Source of the DNA: Anaerobiospirillum succiniciproducens DSM 6400
GTDB lineage: Bacteria; Pseudomonadota; Gammaproteobacteria; Enterobacterales; Succinivibrionaceae
DNA length: 64,000 bases
Assembly: GCF_000482845.1 (NCBI RefSeq)
Contig: NZ_AXWV01000001.1
Coordinates: 62,001 to 126,000, forward strand
Direction of reading: 5' to 3'
How positions within the stretch are numbered: position 1 is the stretch's first letter; every line of letters starts with the position of its first letter. Under the pieces are notes generated by a model. That model had not been told where the DNA came from, searched no databases, and was given only the letters and a program-made list of their open reading frames with translations. Made by a program: the position numbers and the translations under genes. Below, piece after piece: positions 1 through 8,887 of this stretch.

Positions 1-130
1 ATAATCTGTGTGAAAATGTGAGCTTTGTTGTATTATGCATACTCTCGTGTATAGATTATTGCGTAATTCACTTATCTCACTTGCTCATGCATCTCTCTAG
101 TAGCCACTAACTTAACCATGCGTGCACGGC

Positions 131-255
131 TAACTTAAGAGCACTTTGAATGCGCCAACTTCAGAGCGCATTGAATGGGCTAACTTAACAGTGCCTTGAA
201 TACGCCAACTTAAGAGCGTATTGGATGGGCTAACTTAATTGCACTTTGAATGGGC
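131..255. repeat. 25-bp imperfect tandem repeat, 5 units
   Basis: Five consecutive units start at 131, 156, 181, 206 and 231, exactly 25 bp apart. Each begins (t/c)aactt(a/c)a and ends ttg(a/g)atg.gc or close to it. Together they fill most of the spacer upstream of folE. A degenerate sixth copy may follow at 256. I see no gene in 1-372. Confidence 0.85.
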
Positions 256-372
256 TTAGTTAAACGGCGGCGAATTAGAGAGCGTTTTGAGCAAAATACA
301 ATCAAGCTATATAAGCGAGTCTAAACAGGCCAACTCCATGCTGGCCATTTTGTTAACAAGAGGTGGCAGGTA

Positions 373-1029
373 ATGAGTAATGAGCTGTTAAATGAGCACG
401 CTATCAAGGTTAGACAAGCACTGACTGAGCATGGTCTTGAGACACCACTTAAAGATAACGGTCTTAGCGATGACGAGAAAAGAGCGCGTATCGCTCAGTG
501 CATGACAACCATGATGGAGACTTTAGGCCTTGATTTAAGCGATGACAGCTTAATTAAGACCCCAAAGCGTGTGGGCAAGCTCTTTGTAGATGAGATCTTC
601 TCTGGTCTTGATTACTCTAAATTCCCTGACATCACTGTGATTGAAAACAAGATGCAGGTCGATGAGATGATCAAGGTTAAGGATATTTCCTTTACCTCAA
701 CTTGCGAGCATCACTTTATGGTTATCGATGGCATGGCTAAAGTAGCCTACATGCCAAAGACTAAGATTATTGGTCTGTCTAAGATTAACCGTATTGTGCG
801 TTTCTTTGCTCAGCGTCCTCAAGTGCAAGAACGTCTTACTCAACAAATTCTAGTGGCCCTGCAAACCCTGCTTGATACTCAGAACGTGGCAGTAACCATT
901 ACTGCAACTCACTACTGTGTGAAAGCCCGTGGTGTACAAGATCCAACTTCATCTACCACCACCACTGCACTCGGTGGCCACTTTAAGAACAATCCATCAT
1001 CTCGTCATGAGTTCTTAACTGACGACTAG
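373..1029 (+). CDS. folE: GTP cyclohydrolase I
   Basis: Converts GTP to 7,8-dihydroneopterin triphosphate, the first step of tetrahydrofolate and pterin synthesis, in the cytosol. The 218-residue length matches the E. coli enzyme. The family signature CEHHF lies at residues 111-115, and the expected zinc ligands are Cys111, His114 and Cys182. The block [22 protein letters not shown] (split here only in description) and the [10 protein letters not shown] segment near the C-terminus are typical. An AGAGG-type ribosome binding site precedes the ATG. The glycosyltransferase gene follows 111 bp downstream with its own AAGGAGAG site, so co-transcription is possible. No frameshift or missing residue is visible. 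Confidence 0.96.
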   Translation: MSNELLNEHAIKVRQALTEHGLETPLKDNGLSDDEKRARIAQCMTTMMETLGLDLSDDSLIKTPKRVGKLFVDEIFSGLDYSKFPDITVIENKMQVDEMIKVKDISFTSTCEHHFMVIDGMAKVAYMPKTKIIGLSKINRIVRFFAQRPQVQERLTQQILVALQTLLDTQNVAVTITATHYCVKARGVQDPTSSTTTTALGGHFKNNPSSRHEFLTDD

Positions 1030-1140
1030 CAACAAATCTTTAACTCATCGCCAAGGAGGCTGCAGTTAAGTTATATGCAGCTAAAGGCAGATGATTAAAG
1101 CTAGGTCTAAAGATCAAAGATTAATAGCAAGGAGAGTCGT

Positions 1141-2316
1141 ATGGCTCGCTATGATAATGATTACAAGGTTGCTTTGATTGTACCTGTCTACAATGAAGAA
1201 GAGACAGTAGCTACCTTCGTATCCACTGTAGAAGAAAAGCTCCACGATGTGCTGGAGCATATTGAGATTGTCTTTGTGGATGACGGCTCAAAGGATAATT
1301 CAGCTGCGATCATCGAGCAAATGATGCAGAGCAATGAGCGTATTGCGCTTATCAAGCTGTCACGTAATTTTGGCAAAGAGGCTGCTATGACTGCAGCTTT
1401 AGACCTGTGCGATGCTGATGCTGTTGTGCCGATTGATGTTGATCTGCAAGACCCTCCTGAGCTTATCTTAGATTTCATTAAGATTTGGCGTAGTGAGGAT
1501 GTGGATACTGTTTATGGTATTCGTGCAGATCGCTCCTCTGACTCTGATACTAAGCGTATCTCCTCAGGAGGCTTCTATTACGTCTTTAACAAGCTTTCTG
1601 GCAAGGTAAAGATCCCTGAGAATGTTGGCGACTTCCGTCTTATTGACTCCAAGGTCATTATGACTGTGCGTAACTTAAACGAGAGCAATCGTTTTATGAA
1701 GGGGTTATACGCATGGCCTGGCTTTAAGTCTAAAGGCGTACCATATGTTCGTCCTGAGCGTTCTGCAGGTACCACTAAGTGGAACTACTGGAAGCTGTGG
1801 AACTTTGCTCTCGATGGCATCGTATCTTTTAGTTCTCTGCCAATTCGCGTTTGGTCATATATTGGCAGCTTAGTTGGCGTAGTAGCATTTGTCTACATGG
1901 CATACATTCTTCTTGAGACTCTGATCTTTGGTGTTAGGGTCCCAGGCTATGCCTCTTTAATGTGTGTCGTGCTCTTCTTAGGCTCGATTCAGCTTATCTC
2001 TATTGGCGTTTTAGGCGAGTATTTAGGCCGCGTCAGTGAAGAGGTTAAGCGCCGTCCTGTATATGTAGTCTCAAAGATTGAGGGCAAGCTTTCAAATCGT
2101 CTCAATGAGGGCTATAACCGCGTTAACTCTGGTATCTACTTCAATGACAGGGCTCGCAATACCGTCGCTACCACTGCCTCAACACCAAAGAGCGATGTAG
2201 CAGCTTCTGAAGCCACACCACCAAAGAGCGATGCAGCAGCTTCTGAAGCCACACCACCAAAGAGCGATGCAGCAGCTACTAAAGCCACACCATCTAAAGC
2301 TAATGACCAAGATTAG
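1141..2316 (+). CDS. GT2 family glycosyltransferase, membrane-anchored (GtrB/DPM1-like)
   Basis: Probably transfers a sugar from a nucleotide donor to a polyprenyl phosphate at the inner membrane; this is inferred from family architecture. The N-terminus has the GT-A start (VALIVPVYNEEETV), the FVDDGSKDNS nucleotide-binding segment and a DVDLQDPPE motif. Two transmembrane helices follow, near residues 238-265 and 271-296, ending in GVLGEYLGRVSEE, as in GtrB-type enzymes. An AAGGAGAG ribosome binding site lies before the ATG. The C-terminus carries an unusual tail of three 12-residue repeats of the form ATPPKSDAAASE, encoded by a 36-bp DNA repeat. The acceptor and donor cannot be read from the sequence. 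Confidence 0.88.
   Translation: MARYDNDYKVALIVPVYNEEETVATFVSTVEEKLHDVLEHIEIVFVDDGSKDNSAAIIEQMMQSNERIALIKLSRNFGKEAAMTAALDLCDADAVVPIDVDLQDPPELILDFIKIWRSEDVDTVYGIRADRSSDSDTKRISSGGFYYVFNKLSGKVKIPENVGDFRLIDSKVIMTVRNLNESNRFMKGLYAWPGFKSKGVPYVRPERSAGTTKWNYWKLWNFALDGIVSFSSLPIRVWSYIGSLVGVVAFVYMAYILLETLIFGVRVPGYASLMCVVLFLGSIQLISIGVLGEYLGRVSEEVKRRPVYVVSKIEGKLSNRLNEGYNRVNSGIYFNDRARNTVATTASTPKSDVAASEATPPKSDAAASEATPPKSDAAATKATPSKANDQD
2176..2300 (+). repeat. 36-bp tandem repeat inside the glycosyltransferase C-terminus
   Basis: Three full in-frame units start at 2176, 2212 and 2248 and a partial unit at 2284. They encode repeated TPPKSDAAASEA-like blocks. Units two and three are almost identical at the DNA level, which suggests recent expansion or exchange. 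Confidence 0.9.
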
Positions 2317-2409
2317 GCCACTTTAGACAAGAGCAGCGCGGTTAACCTTGAGTCTATAGGCGATCATACCGTCGACTAAAGCACTCAACATCAAGCTGTT
2401 ATTAAAAGA

Positions 2410-2466
2410 ACGCCTGCATCGATGCTACATCAGCTACTAATGCTTATAAGCTGATGCGGGTGTTTT
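2410..2466 (+). terminator. Terminator-like hairpin after the GT2 gene
   Basis: The arm CGCCTGCATC (2411-2420) can pair with GATGCGGGTG (2453-2462), followed by TTTT. The loop is about 32 nt and contains further short complementarity. It lies about 95 bp after the glycosyltransferase stop. Confidence 0.55.
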
Positions 2467-2492
2467 AGATAGCTTTTGCAAAGCGCTTATTT

Positions 2493-2502
2493 TTGCGATA
2501 AT
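2493..2502 (+). promoter_or_regulatory. Extended -10 promoter upstream of truA
   Basis: The sequence TTTGCGATAAT contains a TGn extension plus GATAAT at 2497-2502. It resembles other TTTGCTAnAAT sites in the window (12543, 30500, 52686). No convincing -35 box is seen. Confidence 0.45.
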
Positions 2503-2601
2503 GTGCCGCCGTCAGATTCTTTGCAGACAGTTTTCGATTACTTAAGTCTCGATTACTTGATGCAATCAGGTGGCATGGCCATGAGCGCTTAGAGACATTT
2601 A

Positions 2602-2624
2602 AGAGCGGCTAAGGCCGCTTTTTT
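2602..2624 (+). terminator. Intrinsic terminator or attenuator just before truA
   Basis: The stem AGCGGC (2604-2609) pairs with GCCGCT (2614-2619) across a TAAG loop, followed by TTTTT. It sits only 28 bp before the truA start and downstream of the putative truA promoter. It could attenuate truA or end a short upstream transcript. Confidence 0.65.
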
Positions 2625-2651
2625 CGTATTTGCAGCAGGAGAACAATAGTA

Positions 2652-3437
2652 ATGCGCATTGCAATGGGAATTGAGTATTCAGGTTGGAAGTATTCAGGCT
2701 TTCAACGTCAATATCATGCACCGGCTATTCAAAATGAGCTTGAAAAGGCCCTCTCCATCATCGCTGCAGAGCCAATTGAGATTAAGTGTGCAGGACGCAC
2801 TGATGCGGGCGTGAGCGCTACAGGTCAGGTGATTCACTTTGATGTGAACAATGAGCGTAATGATAGAGCTTGGCTCTTAGGCACTAACACTAAATTGCCT
2901 AATGATATTGCCGTTACTTGGGTGCGTCATGTACCTGATGATTTCCATGCGCGTTTCTCTGCTCGTGCTCGTCGCTATCGCTATATATTGCAAAACTCTG
3001 ATTATCGCCCAGGTATTTTACGCGCCGGTGTCTCTTTATATCGTGGAGAGTATGATGTTCAGGCGATGGAAGATGCAGCGCAAATCCTCTTAGGCGAAAA
3101 CGACTTCTCTTCATTCAAGTCTGCTCAGGATGAAAATCCTCATGCCCGCCGTAATGTACACTTTGTGAAAGTCATGCGCCGTGGCCGTTATATCATATTT
3201 GATATTCAGGCCAATGCTTTCTTGCATCACATGGTACGCAATATCGTAGGCTCCTTACTTTTAGTGGGTAATGGCGAAAAGGACAAGCAGTGGCTGCAAG
3301 ACGTATTTGATGCACGCAACCGCGATCTTGCCGGACCAACAGCCCAAGCCGAGGGTCTGTACTTAGTTAAGGTAACTTACGAAGATCACTGGAACTTACC
3401 AATCCACGATGAGGACATGGGCCCACTGTGGATCTAG
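2652..3437 (+). CDS. truA: tRNA pseudouridine(38-40) synthase
   Basis: Isomerises uridines 38-40 in the anticodon arm of many tRNAs. The catalytic aspartate is Asp51 in the motif AGRTDAGVSATGQ. The downstream motifs FHARFSA.ARRYRYIL and the ANAFLHHMVRNIVGSLLLVG segment are characteristic of TruA. The length of 261 residues is normal. A GGAG ribosome binding site ends about 8 nt before the ATG. A terminator-like hairpin lies directly upstream, so expression may be attenuated. Downstream, a 31-bp repeat array separates it from the convergent argE. Confidence 0.96.
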   Translation: MRIAMGIEYSGWKYSGFQRQYHAPAIQNELEKALSIIAAEPIEIKCAGRTDAGVSATGQVIHFDVNNERNDRAWLLGTNTKLPNDIAVTWVRHVPDDFHARFSARARRYRYILQNSDYRPGILRAGVSLYRGEYDVQAMEDAAQILLGENDFSSFKSAQDENPHARRNVHFVKVMRRGRYIIFDIQANAFLHHMVRNIVGSLLLVGNGEKDKQWLQDVFDARNRDLAGPTAQAEGLYLVKVTYEDHWNLPIHDEDMGPLWI

Positions 3438-3565
3438 CCCCAAGCTAAATCACCATCATATCCATCTCGTATCTATCAAGCTACCCGCAAAGCGCATCAC
3501 CAGCAAGCAGCCATGCATGCTAAAGCACATTTGTATGCATTGCCTTTGTCATGGCCACACAATTA

Positions 3566-3750
3566 GCGCAACGCTCTAAGCATGCCTACACAACTAGCAC
3601 AAGGCAGTTAGCACGGCCATTCTCCAAGCACAAGGCAGTTAGCGCGGCCGCACTGCTAACACAAGGCTATAAGCACGGCCGCACTGCTAACACAAGGATA
3701 TAGGCGGGCCACACAACTAGCACAATGCAGTTAGCCCGGCCGTACTGTTA
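3566..3750. repeat. 31-bp imperfect tandem repeat, 6 units, between truA and argE
   Basis: Units start at 3566, 3597, 3628, 3659, 3690 and 3720, spaced 31, 31, 31, 31 and 30 bp. The core reads gcacaaggcagttagc.cgg, followed by ccgcactgcta in the middle units. The last unit ends at 3750 and supplies the argE stop codon (TAA on the minus strand, 3750-3748). The array fills most of the spacer between two convergent genes. Confidence 0.85.
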
Positions 3751-5151
3751 GAGAAAGTCATCAACGAGGGCGCTGAGGAAAGTATCGTAGCGATCAAGCT
3801 CGCTAAGAGCGACATACTCATCGACACCATGAGCCTGATCGATAGAGCCAGGGCCAATGATGACTACAGGGCCAAGGTCTTGTAAGAAAGAGGCCTCGGT
3901 ACAGTAATTGACGTAGTCAAAGGTAACATCCTCAGGTAGATGTCGACGCAAAATGCTCAGGCTGTGCTCATCATTATTGGCAAAGGATGGAATGTCAGCA
4001 AAAGGAATGTTCATGGAAATGAACTGTCCGCTAAGATCTCCATCTGTAGCGCTAATTGCCTGAGCCTTGGCAGTTCCTACAAACTCACTCTTGCAAGCAT
4101 TTACATTGGCGCTAGGAATCTTGGCGCGAATGGATGGTGTGCTTAACTTAGATGCAAAAAGCTCTTGAGCCTTGTCATTAAGCTTAGCGTAGAGTGCATC
4201 TGTTTGTTCATTGAGCTTGGCAATGCTATGAGTTGGCATTGGGCGCATATCAAAGCCAATTACTACCTCATCACATACTGAGTTTAAGCTATGACCGCCT
4301 CTGACGTAGCCAAGATTTAAGGTGGCATAAGGCACGAGGAAGTTAGAGTCGCAATTGGTCTTGCTAAGCTCGTTTGCATAAGCACTGAGCTCTTGAATCA
4401 CTGTAGATGAGAACTCGAGGGCATTAATGCCTAAAGATGGATTAGATGAGTGGGTGGACACACCTTTAATGCAAATTTCTCTAGCGATATAGCCTTTGTG
4501 AGCTACTACAGGCTGCAGTAGTGTTGGCTCACCAATGATAATGAGCTCAAAACTCTTATTAACAAAAGCATCAGCAAGGTCATCGGCACTTAAATCTAGG
4601 CCATCAGGAATAGACACTTCAAGCTTGCTAAAGTTATTGTCAGTTAAAGGAGTATGCTTGAGGCGTTTGAGGTCAATAGCGCCACACATGGAGTTTTCTT
4701 CATCGCAAGTGGCCATGAGACAAACACGAGGATAGGCAGCATAGTCATTACCAAACTTAGCATGCATATCTTCAATCACTTGCATCGAGCAAGCTAAGAA
4801 TGCCTTCATATCGCAAGAGCCACGACCATAGGCTTTACCATCACGCACGGTAAGGTCAGTGGCATCATTAGTCCATTTGTTGTTATCAAAAGGCACAGTA
4901 TCAGAGTGGCCTGAGAGTAAGAGGCCAAGCTTGTCGCTAGTGTGCAGTGTTTTCTTATCAAAGGCAGGACTTAAAGCAATGAGATTGTACTTGCCTGCCT
5001 GAACCTCATACAAAGCTGTAGTAAAACAGCATCGTTTTAGATGAGCTGCCATATGTTCAAGCATAGCTAAGTTTGACTGGTCGAGCTCAGCTTTAGTTGC
5101 TGAGACAGTATTAAAACCAACCAATGCTTTTAAATGCTCCAATGTGCTCAT
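3748..5151 (-). CDS. argE: Acetylornithine deacetylase (M20 family)
   Basis: Hydrolyses N-acetylornithine to ornithine and acetate with a di-metal centre in the cytosol. Metal-ligand motifs are visible as GHSDTVP (His82), GRGSCDMK (Asp114) and the catalytic/ligand pair TCDEEN (Glu151-Glu152). The C-terminal GPGSIDQAHGVDEY block is typical of ArgE. I place the start at the ATG at 5151 because AGGAGAG sits 7 nt upstream; a GTG 21 nt further upstream lacks that support. At 467 residues it is longer than E. coli ArgE (383), with additions near residues 160-210 and 340-360. It is divergent from argC, with a small membrane-protein gene between. Confidence 0.92.
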   Translation of the reverse strand: MSTLEHLKALVGFNTVSATKAELDQSNLAMLEHMAAHLKRCCFTTALYEVQAGKYNLIALSPAFDKKTLHTSDKLGLLLSGHSDTVPFDNNKWTNDATDLTVRDGKAYGRGSCDMKAFLACSMQVIEDMHAKFGNDYAAYPRVCLMATCDEENSMCGAIDLKRLKHTPLTDNNFSKLEVSIPDGLDLSADDLADAFVNKSFELIIIGEPTLLQPVVAHKGYIAREICIKGVSTHSSNPSLGINALEFSSTVIQELSAYANELSKTNCDSNFLVPYATLNLGYVRGGHSLNSVCDEVVIGFDMRPMPTHSIAKLNEQTDALYAKLNDKAQELFASKLSTPSIRAKIPSANVNACKSEFVGTAKAQAISATDGDLSGQFISMNIPFADIPSFANNDEHSLSILRRHLPEDVTFDYVNYCTEASFLQDLGPVVIIGPGSIDQAHGVDEYVALSELDRYDTFLSALVDDFL

Positions 5152-5282
5152 CAAATCTCTCCTAGCAGACACAATTTCTAAACATTACATAGCGCAGCCT
5201 AAAGCAGCGTCCATACAGTGTAGCTGCAAGATCATCAAGATTTGTCTATGAGCAAAATGTGATCAGCTCACGCCCAATTTAG

Positions 5283-5412
5283 GCACACTAGGCAATTGAC
5301 CAATTTAGTCACACTAATAGACACACCAAAATAAGCACATTAAGCTATTGAGCGATATAGGCACACTAAGAGAGCAGCCAAAATAAGCACGTTAAGCCAT
5401 TGGCCAATATGG
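5283..5412. repeat. 26-bp imperfect tandem repeat, 5 units
   Basis: Units start at 5283, 5309, 5335, 5361 and 5387, exactly 26 bp apart, each beginning with a (g/t)cac..ta core. Alternate units are more alike (a 52-bp higher-order pattern). The array occupies the spacer between the argE 5' end and the 120-residue gene. I see no gene in 5152-5623. Confidence 0.82.
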
Positions 5413-5579
5413 ACTCACGAGCATGGGCTGCAGTAAAACTCAGGCGTGTACTACTGTTTAGCAAAGTGAACTGATAGTGCCAAAATCGCATACGCTGAAT
5501 GAAGGGGAGGCTGAGATCAGTACAGATAGTGCTTAGGTTTGGGCAAGGGAGAAAGGATTTATGAGAGAGGTTTTTGTGG

Positions 5580-5604
5580 AGCGCTACGGCGATAGCGTAG
5601 CGCT
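5580..5604. other. Perfect 9-bp hairpin at the 3' end of the small membrane-protein gene
   Basis: AGCGCTACG (5580-5588) pairs with CGTAGCGCT (5596-5604) across a 7-nt loop. It lies 20 bp beyond the stop of the minus-strand gene at 5624. There is no U-tract on the minus strand, so it may stabilise or process the 3' end rather than terminate. Confidence 0.5.
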
Positions 5605-5623
5605 AGAAAGGAATGAAGCTTAC

Positions 5624-5986
5624 TTAGTCTTGGTCAAAGGTGCTTGACTGATATTCGCGCTCGCGCTGGCGCTTATCCCAAAACTCTTTGCGGCGCTTTT
5701 GGTTTGCAATAAAAGCGATTTCAACTAAGAGCCACAGAGCGGAGACGGAGTAAACCACAATCCACAATACATTACTCATCTCAATTGGATAGAACGGCTG
5801 GTACACACCTGCAAGTGCTAGGCATAAGAAGACGCCGATGATGTTGCCTGACTTGATATCTGTAGCTGCAATGAGGACAAAGAGCATGGATACTGTATAG
5901 CCCATCACTGCATAGTAGATATCAGGCATTGGAGCGATGCCTAGCAAAATTAAGATGGTTGTAGAGTAGCGTAGAATGTTGCCCAT
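5624..5986 (-). CDS. Small four-helix membrane protein of unknown function
   Basis: A 120-residue protein with about four hydrophobic segments (near residues 7-25, 28-43, 46-64 and 71-92). It ends in a basic and polar tail (KRRKEFWDKRQREREYQ). The pattern recalls small DUF-type inner-membrane proteins such as DUF6804, but I cannot confirm membership. An AGGACA-like ribosome binding site lies about 8 nt upstream of the ATG. It lies between argE (same strand, about 470 bp away) and argC (opposite strand), with no sign that it belongs to the arginine pathway. Confidence 0.6.
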   Translation of the reverse strand: MGNILRYSTTILILLGIAPMPDIYYAVMGYTVSMLFVLIAATDIKSGNIIGVFLCLALAGVYQPFYPIEMSNVLWIVVYSVSALWLLVEIAFIANQKRRKEFWDKRQREREYQSSTFDQD

Positions 5987-6700
5987 CTGTAATGTCCTAG
6001 TTTAGTTAGCCTTAATACCAAGCATCTAACAAGATGCGTCACAAACACATAAGCGCTATACAGCTGCTTGAAGAGTGTTGTGAAGTCATTCAAGATCAAA
6101 GAGCACGTAATTGAGGTCTTGTTTATCTTAGAGGCATTCGATTGAAGCGAAAGTGAAAAATAATATCAATATGATAATCGATCCAGCAGTTTTTGCCTAA
6201 TGATCTTGTCGATCAGTATCTAGTTTGTTAACTGTGTTTTGTTTTCAATCAATAGTTAGCCCAAAAGCTATAGATATTTGTGATTGTCTCTCTTATCCAC
6301 AACTTACGATCGTTTTGGCAAACAACAAAGAGCCCCGCCTGATTAGTTAGATCTAACTCAATTCTTTTAACAACAAGGTGAATCAAAGTTAGCGCATTGA
6401 CAGATTTCACCGATAAGTTAATTGATGGTGGCAAAGTAGTTCTAGCAGTTTGTCAGTAAGCTACTTAGATTCCAAAATTTAAAGGCAATGCAGCGTGGTG
6501 GCGGCAGAAGGGGCCGTTTTTGATGTGTTTAGGGTGATGGGCTGCTAGGTAGGGGTTATAGTGCATCAATTGCGATATATATCGGATTTGAGTGGGGTTT
6601 GTGCACTTTTTGTGGGCATTTTAGAAAAATTTAGCTGATTATGCCTTGTTTTGATGCATCTAGCGGGTGACTAGGGATTTTTAGTATAAGCTGATTTGCA
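5987..6700. other. Non-coding spacer upstream of the argC leader
   Basis: No convincing gene. A 61-codon minus-strand open frame at 6249-6434 has no ribosome binding site or recognisable content. A perfect DnaA-box 9-mer, TTATCCACA, occurs at 6293-6301, but no cluster of boxes accompanies it. Several GATC sites lie at 6178-6213. Confidence 0.5.
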
Positions 6701-6714
6701 GACAATAGAAGCCT

Positions 6715-6810
6715 CGAAGTGCTGGGTTCACATTGAAATTGGTTAAACACTACTTGTGTTTGCTCATAAGTGCATGAGTTTCCATACAAGCTTTCCTAGC
6801 ACTTCGTTTT
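6715..6810 (+). ncRNA. Structured leader or attenuator upstream of argC (candidate)
   Basis: A closing stem pairs 6715-6726 with 6795-6806 (12 bp, one G.U) and is followed by TTTT at 6807-6810. Inside it are two hairpins: AAACAC/GTGTTT (6745-6750 with 6756-6761) and CTCAT/ATGAG (6763-6767 with 6774-6778). The result is a three-way-junction shape ending in a U-tract, about 55 nt before the argC ATG. It could be a transcription attenuator. I recognise no known riboswitch. Confidence 0.55.
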
Positions 6811-6864
6811 GAGCTGATTGTTGAATGTTTAAACCCTTGTAGATTGCCTTGTGGATATTATCTG

Positions 6865-7911
6865 ATGATTAAAGTTGCCATTGCAGGAGCAAGCGGCTAC
6901 GCAGGTGGTGAATTAGTTCGCTTACTGTCAAATCACCCTGACGTAGTCATTACTCATTTGTTCGTATCAGCTCAGAGTGTTGATGCAAACAAAGCTATCT
7001 GTGAGTTATATGGCAACCTGCGACGAAAGTGTGCGCTGTCATTAGAGCCTTTAGATGAACAAGTAGCTCAGGGCTTAAGCAAAGACGAGTGTGACGTAAT
7101 TTTCCTTGCTACTGACCACAAGGTAAGTCACGATTTAGCACCACTTTTTATTGATAACGGTATTGTAGTTATTGACCTTTCTGGTGCTTTCCGTCTGTCT
7201 GATAAAGATACTTTCGCAAAATACTACGGTTTTGAGTATGGTCAAAGACAAGCTCAGCTTTTACAAGAGCGTGTTTATGGCCTTGTCGATTGGGTAGATG
7301 CAAAAAAGATTGAGGAGGCATCCTTAATCTCCATGCCAGGTTGTTACCCAACTGCCTCAGAGCTTGCGATCAAACCATTAACTGCCAATGGTCTTTTAGA
7401 TGAGTCCATGGTGGTGGTAATTAACGCAGTTTCAGGCGTTTCAGGTGCTGGTAGAAAAGCAAAGCTCAACAACTCATTTTGTGAGGTGAGCTTAAATGCC
7501 TACGGTATTTTCAATCACCGTCATATGCCGGAGATCGCTGAGTACGCTCAAACCAAAGTGATTTTCAATCCTCACTTAGGCAATTTCAAAAGAGGCATTC
7601 TTGCCACCATTACCGCTAAACTTGTAAGCGGTGTATCTGATGAGCAGCTTAAAAATGCCTATGAGAGCGCCTATGGTCAGATGGACAGTGCTAACTGTGA
7701 TGAGCTTACTTCCTTAGTCCGTTTTAAGAGCGGTACAGTAAAGCTTCAGGATGTGCAGCAAGAGCCATTTTGTGATATCTCATACACACGCGATGGTGAT
7801 TACATCGTAATCACATCAGCTATTGATAACCTCTTGAAAGGAGCAGCCTCTCAGGCTATTGAAGCTATGAACATTCACTTTAAACTTCCGCGATGCCGAT
7901 GCCTGTTGTAA
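6865..7911 (+). CDS. argC: N-acetyl-gamma-glutamyl-phosphate reductase
   Basis: NADPH-dependent reduction of N-acetylglutamyl phosphate to the semialdehyde in arginine synthesis. The nucleotide-binding loop GASGYAG is at residues 8-14 and the catalytic cysteine is Cys150 in SMPGCYPTA. The downstream FNHRHMPEI and LLKGAASQAIEAMN blocks are typical. I use the ATG at 6865 because the MIKVAIAGASGYAG start matches the family; an in-frame TTG at 6844 would add seven residues with no homology. The last residues (LPRCRCLL) differ from the usual GLPE...GL ending. A structured, terminator-like leader precedes the gene, and argB follows after 220 bp. Confidence 0.94.
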   Translation: MIKVAIAGASGYAGGELVRLLSNHPDVVITHLFVSAQSVDANKAICELYGNLRRKCALSLEPLDEQVAQGLSKDECDVIFLATDHKVSHDLAPLFIDNGIVVIDLSGAFRLSDKDTFAKYYGFEYGQRQAQLLQERVYGLVDWVDAKKIEEASLISMPGCYPTASELAIKPLTANGLLDESMVVVINAVSGVSGAGRKAKLNNSFCEVSLNAYGIFNHRHMPEIAEYAQTKVIFNPHLGNFKRGILATITAKLVSGVSDEQLKNAYESAYGQMDSANCDELTSLVRFKSGTVKLQDVQQEPFCDISYTRDGDYIVITSAIDNLLKGAASQAIEAMNIHFKLPRCRCLL

Positions 7912-7929
7912 TCAAACTCAGTGCTAGGC

Positions 7930-8070
7930 AAGGTATTTGATGGCTCCACCTTAGGCCAATCTAAGGCCATACTAAAAGTCCAACGTTGGCCATACTAAAT
8001 GGCCTACTTAGGCTAAATAAAGGTTTTAACTTAGGCCATCTTAATTACGCCATGCTCTAGTTGTACAAAT
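7930..8070. repeat. Weak short repeats between argC and argB
   Basis: GGCCATACTAAA occurs at about 7965 and again at 7988 (23 bp apart), with related ggcct.cttagg and ttaggccat.tta variants around them. This is a degenerate version of the repeat pattern seen in other spacers, with no clear period. Confidence 0.45.
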
Positions 8071-8131
8071 GCTTAGACACAATAGATAGCTAGTTGTTAC
8101 TTATCGCTAGCTGGCGTAGGAAGATTTAAAG

Positions 8132-8887
8132 ATGTTAATTGTTAAGCTTTCAGGCAAGGCTCTAAATGACTCTCAGGCATTAGGCGCTCTTTTTGAGGAA
8201 CTTAAGACTAATAATGAGCAAGCTATCATCGTGCATGGTGGCGGCGTTGAGGTCGACAAAATTCTCGGTGCATTTGACCTTCAATCAAACAAGATCGATG
8301 GCATTAGAGTAAGCCCATCTGAGCACATGCCATACATCACTGCAGCTTTAGCTGGTCAGTGCAATAAGGTATTGCAAGCTCAGGCTATTGCACATGGTCT
8401 TAATGCAGTGGGTTTGTTGTGTACTGACTTTAATCTATGTGCCTTAACCCCATACGAGGCTAAATTTGGTCAAGTTGCTTCATGCACCGTTAAAGATAGC
8501 TCCTTAGTAAAGTCTCTTCTTAATGAGGGCGTTACTCCGGTCATTTGCTCAATTGGTATTAATGAGCAAGGCCAGCTGTACAACATCAATGCAGATGAAG
8601 TAGCAGCGGCTATTGCTATTGCTTTTAAAGCCCCGCTCGTCTTCTTCTCTGACGTAAAAGGCGTACTCGACCAAAACGGTCAGGTAATCGAATTGATTGA
8701 CTCTAAGAACATTGAAGAGTTGATTGCCGCTAAGGTTATTACTGATGGCATGGCAGTCAAGGTTAAAAATGCACTAGCTGTTGCCGAGCAAAGCAACAAC
8801 AGCGTTTTCATTGCCTCCATCTTTGATGAACAAGCTCGCCACAATCTCTCCAAGCTCCGACGAATCGGAACCTCAGTTCAGGTCTGA
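8132..8887 (+). CDS. argB: Acetylglutamate kinase
   Basis: Phosphorylates N-acetylglutamate with ATP, the second step of arginine synthesis. The amino-acid-kinase fold is clear from MLIVKLSGKAL at the start, the IIVHGGGVEVDKIL glycine-rich loop (residues 33-46) and NADEVAAAIAIAFKAPLVFFSDVKGVLD near residues 154-181. The 251-residue length fits the short E. coli-type enzyme. An AGGAAG ribosome binding site precedes the ATG. It sits in the argC-argB-argA-argD direction but has long spacers on both sides, so it may have its own promoter. Confidence 0.95.
   Translation: MLIVKLSGKALNDSQALGALFEELKTNNEQAIIVHGGGVEVDKILGAFDLQSNKIDGIRVSPSEHMPYITAALAGQCNKVLQAQAIAHGLNAVGLLCTDFNLCALTPYEAKFGQVASCTVKDSSLVKSLLNEGVTPVICSIGINEQGQLYNINADEVAAAIAIAFKAPLVFFSDVKGVLDQNGQVIELIDSKNIEELIAAKVITDGMAVKVKNALAVAEQSNNSVFIASIFDEQARHNLSKLRRIGTSVQV

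Noticed and set aside
131-255. 25-bp array considered as a CRISPR
   Set aside because: Units are contiguous and diverged, with no constant repeat plus unique spacers, and no cas genes are nearby. The same holds for the other arrays.
6293-6301. Perfect DnaA box TTATCCACA, considered as a replication origin
   Set aside because: Only one perfect box, no cluster, no flanking dnaA/dnaN/mnm genes and no clear unwinding element.
6249-6434. 61-codon minus-strand frame upstream of argC
   Set aside because: No ribosome binding site, no recognisable content, in an AT-rich spacer.
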